Assembly: GCA_052326305.1 (NCBI GenBank)
Contig: JBKQPJ010000014.1
Location: 18,631 to 82,630, forward strand
Length of the DNA stretch: 64,000 bases
From: Lutacidiplasma sp052326305
Lineage (GTDB): Archaea > Thermoplasmatota > Thermoplasmata > Lutacidiplasmatales > UBA184
Direction: 5' to 3'
Both the position numbers and the translations under genes were made by a program. The notes under the pieces were generated by a model that saw only the letters and a list, made by a program, of their open reading frames with translations, made no database searches and was not told the origin of the DNA. This document shows, piece after piece, positions 16,288 through 22,573 of this stretch. How positions within the stretch are numbered: the first letter of the stretch is position 1; every line of letters begins with the position of its first letter.

Positions 16288-17339
16288 CTGATCCCGCCCC
16301 GGTCGAACCGCTCCACTACACCGAGGGAGAGGCCGCCGGCGCGCTCGGGCCCGAGTGGCGGGAGATCGCCCTGCGGGCCTACGGGTGGATGGCGCTCGGG
16401 CGGACGCTCGACGCGCGCATGCAGGCCCTCCAGCGCCAGGGACGGGTCGGGTTCTACGGGGCGGCTACCGGCCAGGAGGCGGTCAACGTCGCGGCGGGCC
16501 TCGCGAGCGTCGCGGACGACTGGATCTTCCCCGGGCTGCGCGAGCAGCTCATCGCGCTCGTGCGCGGCCACCCGCTGGGGACGTACGTCCACCACCTTTT
16601 CGGCGATGCGCGGGACCCGGCCCGGGGACGGAACATGCCGTGCCACCCGACCGCCCGCGAGGTCCACTACGTTTCCATGTCCTCGGTCATCGGGACCCAG
16701 ATCCCCCACGCGGTCGGCACGGCCATCGGCCTGCGCCGGAGCCGCTCCCCCGGGGTCGCCCTCGCCTTCTTCGGGGACGGGGCGACGAGCTCGAACGATT
16801 TCCACGCCGGGCTCAACTTCGCCGGAGTGCTCCGCCTGCCGGTCCTCTTCTGCTGCGCGAACAACCAGTGGGCGATCTCGGTGCCGGTGGAGCGCCAGAC
16901 CCGCTCCACGTCGCTTGCCGCGAAGGCCCGGGCGTACGGGTTCGAAGGGACCCGGATCGACGGCACGGACTTCGTGGCCGCGTACGCGGCGATCTCCCGC
17001 GCCCTCTTCCGCATCCGAGAGGGCTCGGGCCCGGAGATGATCGAGTTCCTCGTGTACCGGATGACGCCGCACTCGAGCTCGGACGACCCCGGCCGCTACC
17101 AGCCGCCGGACTGGGCGGCCCGGGCGCGCTCGCTCGACCCGGTCGACCGCCTCGAGCGCTGGCTGGCCGGGACCGGTCTCCTCACGGAGGCGATCCGACG
17201 CAAGCTCGGGGAGGAGGCGGAGGCCGCCGTGCGCGCCGCGATCCAGGCAGCGGAGGAGACCCCACCGCCGCCGCCCGAGAGCGTGACCGAAGATGTCTAT
17301 GGCTCCGCGGCCCCTGCCCGCCCGGGCCGGGGGGAGTGA
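16284..17339 (+). CDS. 2-oxoacid dehydrogenase E1 alpha subunit, copy 2
   Basis: This 351-residue protein is clearly related to copy 1, sharing RQGRVGFYGAATGQEAVN, RGRNMPCHPT, GDGATSSNDFHAGLNFAG, NNQWAIS and HSSSDDPGRYQ, but it differs throughout the substrate-side segments. Its TPP motif is complete, so it should be active. It sits between E2 and E3, translationally coupled to E2. Two E1 alpha subunits sharing one E1 beta and one E2 would let the complex take different 2-oxoacids; alternatively this copy pairs with an E1 beta elsewhere. It ends 7 bp before the E3 start. Confidence 0.92.
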   Translation: MTDPAPVEPLHYTEGEAAGALGPEWREIALRAYGWMALGRTLDARMQALQRQGRVGFYGAATGQEAVNVAAGLASVADDWIFPGLREQLIALVRGHPLGTYVHHLFGDARDPARGRNMPCHPTAREVHYVSMSSVIGTQIPHAVGTAIGLRRSRSPGVALAFFGDGATSSNDFHAGLNFAGVLRLPVLFCCANNQWAISVPVERQTRSTSLAAKARAYGFEGTRIDGTDFVAAYAAISRALFRIREGSGPEMIEFLVYRMTPHSSSDDPGRYQPPDWAARARSLDPVDRLERWLAGTGLLTEAIRRKLGEEAEAAVRAAIQAAEETPPPPPESVTEDVYGSAAPARPGRGE

Positions 17340-17346
17340 CGGAACG

Positions 17347-18786
17347 ATGGCCGGAACGTACGCCCGCTCGACCGAGGTCGCCGTCCTCGGCGGTGGGCCC
17401 GGGGGGTACATGGCGGCGATCCGCGCCGGGCAGCTCGGCCAGAAGGTCCTCCTCGTCGAGCGATCGGAGCTCGGCGGTGAGTGCCTGAACCGGGGCTGCA
17501 TCCCGTCGAAGGCGCTGATCCACGCCTCGCGGCTCTACCACTCGCTCGTTTCCGAAGGGCCGGAGGTCGGCGTCCGGGCCGAGGCCGCCACGTTCGACCT
17601 CGCGGCGACGATGCGCTGGAAGGAGTCGGTCGTCGCGAAGGAGCGCCAGGGCGTGGTGACGCTCCTCAAGGCGGCGGGGGCGACCGTGCTCCCGGGCGTG
17701 GCCCGGTTCACCGGACCGAAGTCGCTCGACGTCCAGGCTCCCGACGGCGGCCACGAGCGGGTCGACTTCAGCTCGGCGGTGATCGCGACCGGGTCCGTCC
17801 ACTCGACGATCCCCGGTTTCGAGACCGACGGCGAACGGGTCGTGAACGCCTGGGAGCTCCTCTCCCTCCCGCGGCTTCCCCGGTCGCTCCTCGTGCTCGG
17901 CGGAGGGGTGAGCGGTTGCGAACTCGGGGAGTTCCTCGCCCGTGTCGGAGTCGAGGTCACGATCGTGGAGCTCCTTCCCCAGCTCCTGCCCGGGGTCGAC
18001 CCGGACCTCTCCCGCGAGCTGACGGCCGCGTTCGAGCGGCTGGGGATCAAGGCGCGGGTCGCTACGAGGGCGACGAAGCTCGATCGGGGCGACCCGCTCA
18101 CGATGACCGTCGAGGCGGCGTCCGGGACCGAGACGCTCTCGGCGGAGCAGCTGTTCGTGACCGTCGGAAAGCGGCCCGCCAGCCGCGACCTCGGCCTCGA
18201 GGAGGCCGGCGTGACGGTCGATGCGAAGACGGGGTTCATCCCCACCTCGGCCCAGATGCGCACGAACGTTCCGCACATCTACGCGGTCGGGGACGTCGCG
18301 CGGCCCCCGATGCTCGCCCACAAGGCCTACCGCGAAGGGGTCGTCGCGGCCGAGGCGATCGCGGGAAAGAGCACGCGCTTCGACTTCCACGCGATGCCGT
18401 CGGTCGTGTTCACCGTCCCCGAGCTCGCATCGGTCGGCCTCACGCGCGCGGGGGCGGAAGCGGACGGCCACAACGCCCGCGAGGCCCGGTTCCCGTACGC
18501 GGCCCTCGGACGCGCCCACGCGAGCCACGCGACCGGAGGATGGGTCAAGGTCGTCGGGGACGACCGGACCGGGCTCCTGCTCGGGGTCCACGCGGCGGGA
18601 GAGGCGGTCGGCGAGTACATCGCCGAGGCGGCCCACGCAATCGAGATGGGCTCGACCGTGCGCGACCTCGCGCTCACGATCCACCCGCATCCGACGTTCT
18701 CCGAGGCGCTCCAGGAGGCCGCGCTCCTGTGGCTCGGGGAGCCGATGCACATCGCGCGGAGACGGAGCGATGCCGCCGGTCGTTGA
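17347..18786 (+). CDS. lpdA: Dihydrolipoamide dehydrogenase (E3)
   Basis: The 479-residue flavoprotein reoxidises dihydrolipoamide with NAD. It has the FAD site GGGPGGYMAA, the redox disulfide GGECLNRGCIPSKA (Cys46 and Cys51), the NAD-binding GGGVSGCELGEFLA, the second FAD segment YAVGDVA, and the dimerisation-domain catalytic dyad HPHPTFSEALQEA. The ATG at 17347 is chosen because it gives the usual short N-terminus; an in-frame ATG at 17293 would overlap the preceding gene. The last 17 bases overlap LipB. Confidence 0.95.
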   Translation: MAGTYARSTEVAVLGGGPGGYMAAIRAGQLGQKVLLVERSELGGECLNRGCIPSKALIHASRLYHSLVSEGPEVGVRAEAATFDLAATMRWKESVVAKERQGVVTLLKAAGATVLPGVARFTGPKSLDVQAPDGGHERVDFSSAVIATGSVHSTIPGFETDGERVVNAWELLSLPRLPRSLLVLGGGVSGCELGEFLARVGVEVTIVELLPQLLPGVDPDLSRELTAAFERLGIKARVATRATKLDRGDPLTMTVEAASGTETLSAEQLFVTVGKRPASRDLGLEEAGVTVDAKTGFIPTSAQMRTNVPHIYAVGDVARPPMLAHKAYREGVVAAEAIAGKSTRFDFHAMPSVVFTVPELASVGLTRAGAEADGHNAREARFPYAALGRAHASHATGGWVKVVGDDRTGLLLGVHAAGEAVGEYIAEAAHAIEMGSTVRDLALTIHPHPTFSEALQEAALLWLGEPMHIARRRSDAAGR

Positions 18787-19438
18787 CTGGGGCCGGCGGG
18801 AGTACTCCGCGTCGCTCGAGGCGATGCGCGGCCTCGTCCGGGACCGGCGCGCCGGACGGATCGAGGACACGCTGGTCCTCGTCGAGCACCCCCCCGTGGT
18901 GACGGTCGGGGTCGAGGGGGACGACGGCGCCGCGGCCGCGAGCGGCTTGCCGGTGGTTTCCGTGGAACGAGGGGGCAAGGCGACGTACCACGGACCCGGC
19001 CAGCAGGTCGGCTATCCGATCGTCGATATCGATCGCCGGAACCGCGACGTCCGACGGTTCGTACGCGACGTCGAGTCCCTCGTGGCGCGGACGGTCGCCC
19101 CGCTCGGGATCGTCGCCGGCCACGTCGCGGGAAGGCCCGGGGTCTGGGTCGACGGTCGCCGGAAGATCGGGTCGATCGGGATCGCGGTCGACCATTGGGT
19201 CTCGTTCCACGGCTTCGCGCTCAACGTCGACCCGGACCTCGCCGCCTTCGAGCGGTTCCATCCGTGCGGGTTCGACGGTTCCGTCATGACCTCCGTCGCC
19301 CGGGAGCTCGGACGGCCGGTCGCGCTCGGAGAGCTCCGAACATCGCTCCTGGCCGCGTGGGAGGGGATCTTCTCGTCGCCCACGGGACGATCGACGGCCG
19401 GCGAGCCGCAGGTCGCCGCGCTCGAGCGGCCGGCATGA
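18770..19438 (+). CDS. lipB: Octanoyl/lipoyl-protein transferase LipB
   Basis: This 222-residue enzyme attaches the octanoyl or lipoyl group to the E2 lipoyl lysine. The family signature RGGKATYHGPGQ-VGYPI, the catalytic Lys132 in RKIGSIGI and the catalytic Cys166 in FHPCGFDGSVMTS are all present. It overlaps the E3 gene by 17 bases and is followed by an overlapping SDR gene, so it is made with the complex it would modify. No lipoyl synthase (LipA or LipS1/S2) is visible in the window. Bacterial LipB takes octanoate from acyl carrier protein, which archaea generally lack, so its donor here is an open question. Confidence 0.93.
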   Translation: MPPVVDWGRREYSASLEAMRGLVRDRRAGRIEDTLVLVEHPPVVTVGVEGDDGAAAASGLPVVSVERGGKATYHGPGQQVGYPIVDIDRRNRDVRRFVRDVESLVARTVAPLGIVAGHVAGRPGVWVDGRRKIGSIGIAVDHWVSFHGFALNVDPDLAAFERFHPCGFDGSVMTSVARELGRPVALGELRTSLLAAWEGIFSSPTGRSTAGEPQVAALERPA

Positions 19439-20367
19439 GCGCCCCCGCGGGGGCCCCGCCCCGCCTGCTCGTCACCGGCGGCTGCGGGGGGCTGATCGGC
19501 CGGGCGGTCCTCGAGGAGTTCCGCTCCGACCATCGGATACGGTCGGTCCATCGACACCCCGCGCCCTCGGAGGCGGCGGCCGGCGTGGAGTTCGCGGCGG
19601 GGGACGTCGCCACGATAGAGGACTGGCGTCCGTTCCTGGAGGGGGTCGACACCGTCCTCAACCTCACCTGGTACCGCGACGGACGGAACCCTCGGTTCGC
19701 TCCGGTCCGCACCGGGCTCCTCCGCCTGATCGACGCGGCGCAGACGGCGAACGTCCGGCGTTTCATCCACGTGAGCGTCCCGGACGCACCGCCCGATCTC
19801 GAGCGTGATCTGCCCTACCTCTCCCTCCGTCGCGACGTAGACCGCGCGCTCGCCGCGAGCGGCCTCGCGTACACCATCGTCCGGCCCACGATGCTGTTCG
19901 GCTCGGGAGACCGGCTGGCCACTGTCATGCTCCGCACGATCCACCGCTTTGGGCAGCTCCCCCTGTTCGGGGCGGGGGACTACCACCTAAGCCCCGTCTC
20001 GACCCGCGACCTCGCCCGAGTGCTCCGGCTCGAGGGGGAGAAGGGGACCCGGCGCACGGTCACGGTCGGCGGGGTCCGGAAGTGGACCTACCTCGAGCTC
20101 GCGGAGCGGATGTTCACGTCCTTCCGGCGCGAGCCGCGCTACCTGAGGCTCTCCCCGGCGAACTCGGTGCGCCTCGCCCGGTTCCTCGAGGCGGTCGGCT
20201 CGACGCTGATCTATGTCTACGAGGTCCAGTGGCTCCTCTCCGACATGCTCGGGATCGCACCGTACGAAGGGCTCGACCGACCGCTCGATCCGATCGAGCC
20301 GTTCCTTGACCGCGAGGCGGCGATCCTCGAGCCCCGCCGCCTCGGGACCCCCCGGGACGCCCCGTAG
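19435..20367 (+). CDS. NAD(P)-binding SDR-like protein (NDUFA9/NmrA-type)
   Basis: The 310-residue protein opens with a nucleotide-binding LLVTGGCGGLIGRAVLEEF and shows the extended/atypical SDR pattern: D..FLEGVDTVLNL, RFIHVSVPDAP, YTIVRPTMLFGSGD, and a C-terminal substrate domain. The YxxxK dyad is not obvious, which fits the atypical SDR group whose members often act as chaperones or redox sensors. Its ATG at 19435 overlaps the LipB stop, making it the last gene of the 2-oxoacid dehydrogenase operon. Function in lipoylation or complex assembly would be guesswork. Confidence 0.78.
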   Translation: MSAPAGAPPRLLVTGGCGGLIGRAVLEEFRSDHRIRSVHRHPAPSEAAAGVEFAAGDVATIEDWRPFLEGVDTVLNLTWYRDGRNPRFAPVRTGLLRLIDAAQTANVRRFIHVSVPDAPPDLERDLPYLSLRRDVDRALAASGLAYTIVRPTMLFGSGDRLATVMLRTIHRFGQLPLFGAGDYHLSPVSTRDLARVLRLEGEKGTRRTVTVGGVRKWTYLELAERMFTSFRREPRYLRLSPANSVRLARFLEAVGSTLIYVYEVQWLLSDMLGIAPYEGLDRPLDPIEPFLDREAAILEPRRLGTPRDAP

Positions 20368-20421
20368 GCGGGTTCCGCGGGCCGGGCCGAACGTCACGAA
20401 CCGCCGCCGGAACGGAGGTAG

Positions 20422-20429
20422 GTTTAAGC
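20422..20429 (+). promoter_or_regulatory. TATA box of the HsdR-N-like gene
   Basis: GTTTAAGC is centred 28 bp before the ATG at 20454. Confidence 0.65.
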
Positions 20430-20453
20430 GGCCCACCTCGCATCGCTGACGCG

Positions 20454-21380
20454 ATGGAAGCCGTGGATCTCAGCCGTCGGCTGGCCGATTTCAGTCAGGT
20501 CGCCGGGGAAGTGCTTCGCGATGTGCAGGATGCGACCGAGCAGCAGATCCGCCACTGGATCGTCAATCCGTTCCTCTCCTCCCTCGGGTGGGACCCGCAC
20601 GACAAGCGGCAGGTCTACCTCGATTTCATGTCGGGCTCCCGCAAGGAGCCCGTCGACTACGCCCTCATGAACACCGAGGGCCACCCGCGGCTCTTCCTCG
20701 AGGTCCGGGAACGGACGGCGAACGTCCGGGACGTCGGTCCGGTCGCGGAGCGCGCGAAGGAGGCGAAGGTCCCGCTCGCGCTCCTGACGAACGGCCGGGA
20801 GTTCTCGCTCTGGTTCGTCTCCCCGAACGAGGCGGCGACCCCGTTGTTCGTCCTCTCGCTCGCCGATCTCGCGGACAATGCCGAGAGCCTGCTCGGGCTG
20901 ACCGCCGACTACCGCCTGAGCGACACCGGCATCCACCAGCTGCGGCGCAGCGCCATCCGCCTCGCCGTCCTGCAAATGCTCGAGGACAACGCCGAGAAGA
21001 CGTTCGACGCCCTCGTCGGCTGGGTCCAGGCGCAGGTCGCGCCGGGCGCCCTCGACGAGACGACCGCCCAGGCGATCCGCGACGCGACGATGCTCTGGCT
21101 CACCGAGGAGCACCTCACCCTGCCGCCGTTCTCCCCGACCGACGGCAAGCGCCCGCAGGACCTCCGGACGACGACCCCCCGGGACTGGGAGCCGTTCCCG
21201 CACGGACCGTCCGGCACGTTCCAGTACAAGTACGACTCTTCGAAGACCCTCGACCTGCGCCAGGGAGCGAAGGAGGTGCGCGAGCAGATGCGCGTCCAGG
21301 GGCTCCGGACGCCCACCGCGACCAGCTTCGGCGGTTTCTATCACGCGCTGCGGGCCCGCGCCGGCCTGACGGAGAAGTAA
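20454..21380 (+). CDS. Stand-alone type I restriction HsdR N-terminal-like nuclease domain protein
   Basis: This 308-residue protein has the HSDR_N layout: EQQIRHWIVNPFLSSLGWDPHD, then the PD-(D/E)xK-like core EPVDYALMNTEGHPRLFLEVRE (Asp at the VDYA strand, Glu in FLEVR, with R where Lys is usual), then LALLTNGREFSLW and NAESLLGL. In real HsdR this is followed by helicase domains; here there is instead a roughly 190-residue helical C-terminus, without motor motifs. There is no HsdM or HsdS nearby. Such orphan HSDR_N proteins are frequent in archaea and of unknown role. The replaced active-site lysine makes nuclease activity uncertain. Promoter and start are well defined. Confidence 0.75.
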   Translation: MEAVDLSRRLADFSQVAGEVLRDVQDATEQQIRHWIVNPFLSSLGWDPHDKRQVYLDFMSGSRKEPVDYALMNTEGHPRLFLEVRERTANVRDVGPVAERAKEAKVPLALLTNGREFSLWFVSPNEAATPLFVLSLADLADNAESLLGLTADYRLSDTGIHQLRRSAIRLAVLQMLEDNAEKTFDALVGWVQAQVAPGALDETTAQAIRDATMLWLTEEHLTLPPFSPTDGKRPQDLRTTTPRDWEPFPHGPSGTFQYKYDSSKTLDLRQGAKEVREQMRVQGLRTPTATSFGGFYHALRARAGLTEK

Positions 21381-21434
21381 GCGGTCCGCGCCCGGTCCCG
21401 CCCGGCCCGCGGTCCCGGGCGGCGGCGACGAAAT

Positions 21435-21442
21435 GTTTAATA
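21435..21442 (+). promoter_or_regulatory. TATA box overlapping a palindromic operator
   Basis: GTTTAATA is centred about 30 bp before the ATG at 21469. Its last four bases are the first four of the palindrome that follows. Confidence 0.6.
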
Positions 21443-21458
21443 CGCATTAATGCGTATT
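21439..21458. promoter_or_regulatory. Perfect 20-bp palindrome, probable operator
   Basis: AATACGCATTAATGCGTATT is a perfect inverted repeat with no spacer. It occupies the space between the TATA box and the expected start of the leaderless transcript at 21469, exactly where a dimeric repressor would block the polymerase. It is strikingly AT-rich in a G+C-rich region. The cognate regulator is not identified. Confidence 0.75.
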
Positions 21459-21468
21459 CGTTTCCGTC

Positions 21469-21693
21469 ATGGGTCCGGTCGTACCCCACCGAGGCGCCCA
21501 CCGTTGTCTCGCGCGGCGGTGCGGCCACCCAGACAACGACCACGTCCCCACGCCCGAGCTCGCCTCCCCGGGCGAGCTCATAGTTTGGTGCGCCGCCTGT
21601 CTTCGCCACGAGGGCCGGAACGTTCCCTCGACGGGGTTCCGGCACCGCCCCACGCCCCGGGTCGACTCGGCGTGGGGCGGCCGCGTCATCTGA
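21469..21693 (+). CDS. Small cysteine/histidine-rich protein under a palindromic operator
   Basis: A 74-residue soluble protein with two Cys pairs (Cys13 and Cys18 spaced by four; CAAC at Cys41-Cys44) and several His (HRGAHRC, GHPDNDH, CLRHEG), a plausible zinc- or metal-binding knuckle. It matches no family that I recognise. Support for it being real is the start codon placed correctly behind a TATA box that is overlapped by the 20-bp palindrome. A metal-responsive or stress-induced role is suggested by those features and by the divergently placed VIT-type metal transporter nearby, but this is inference. Confidence 0.55.
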   Translation: MGPVVPHRGAHRCLARRCGHPDNDHVPTPELASPGELIVWCAACLRHEGRNVPSTGFRHRPTPRVDSAWGGRVI

Positions 21694-21780
21694 TCCGGCC
21701 TCCGCCGTCCGGTGCCGATCCCGGCTCCGCGCCGGTCCACTCCCCGCGAGGGGCGTTTCGAGCGGCGGTCCCGAGACCGC

Positions 21781-22488
21781 TCAGAACATTCCGACCAGGT
21801 GACCCACGAGGAACCCGGCCAGCCCGGCCCCGAGACCGATGAGGATCATCCGGGGTCCGTGGACCCAGACCGAGCTGACCGTGACCCGGGCCTCGTACCA
21901 GCCGACCGTGAAAAGGGCGAGGGCGCTCAGCACGATCGAGATGATCGCGGCGTGGGCGGGCGGGCTGATCCCGAGAAGGAACGGTACGAGCGGAACGAGG
22001 GAGCCTACCGTCGTCGCGCCGAGGACGATGAGCATACTGTTCCGGGGAGCCTCCGGGGCGACCTCGGCGAGGTTGAGCTCGAAGGCCATCATGATGTCGA
22101 GCCAGGCCTTCGGCTTCGACTCGATCATCTTGAGCATCGTCTCGACCTCCTCGCCCCGGTAACCCCAGTTCCGCAGGACGGTCCGGACCTCCTCCCGCTC
22201 CATCTCGGGAACCTCCCGCATCTCGCGCAGCTCGCGCTGGACCTCGGAGACGTAGAGGTTCCGCCGGCTGAGGGTCGAGGTGTAGGCCACCGCGCCCATC
22301 GAGATCGATTCGGCCGCAAGCGCGGCGAGCGAGGCGACGAGGATGATCCGGGACCCCGTCCCGGCGGCCGTCAGGCCGAGGAGGATCCCGAGGACGTTGA
22401 CGAGGCCGTCCTGGCTGCCGAGGATGAAATCCGACAGCAGGGTGGCGCGCGGATGTCCTTCGTCGGTCGCATCGGCCTTCGGGAGCAC
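21781..22488 (-). CDS. VIT1/CCC1-family iron/manganese transporter
   Basis: The 235-residue membrane protein belongs to the vacuolar iron transporter family, which moves Fe2+ or Mn2+ out of the cytoplasm. Typical features are SDFILGSQDGLVNVLGILLGL in TM1, the acidic SISMGAVAYTSTLSRRN end of TM2, a cytosolic Glu-rich metal-binding loop (about residues 82-130, EVQRELREMREVPEMEREEVRT), and three further TM segments ending GLAGFLVGHLVGMF. Start is GTG at 22488, with minus-strand TATA box GGTCATAAAT 26 bp upstream. It is transcribed toward the small Cys protein. Confidence 0.88.
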   Translation of the reverse strand: MLPKADATDEGHPRATLLSDFILGSQDGLVNVLGILLGLTAAGTGSRIILVASLAALAAESISMGAVAYTSTLSRRNLYVSEVQRELREMREVPEMEREEVRTVLRNWGYRGEEVETMLKMIESKPKAWLDIMMAFELNLAEVAPEAPRNSMLIVLGATTVGSLVPLVPFLLGISPPAHAAIISIVLSALALFTVGWYEARVTVSSVWVHGPRMILIGLGAGLAGFLVGHLVGMF

Positions 22489-22509
22489 GGCACTCGCCCA
22501 CCAACGGCC

Positions 22510-22518
22510 GATTTATGA
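22510..22518 (-). promoter_or_regulatory. TATA box of the VIT transporter gene
   Basis: Minus-strand TCATAAAT lies 26 bp upstream of the GTG at 22488. Confidence 0.6.
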
Positions 22519-22573
22519 CCGTAGCGGAGACGTCACCGACCGCGGGCGCCGCTTCGTCGGGGACCGCGAACGC

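Noticed and set aside
21115..21645. 176-codon minus-strand frame across the palindrome and small Cys gene
   Set aside because: It overlaps the well supported HsdR-N-like gene and the operator region; no promoter of its own.
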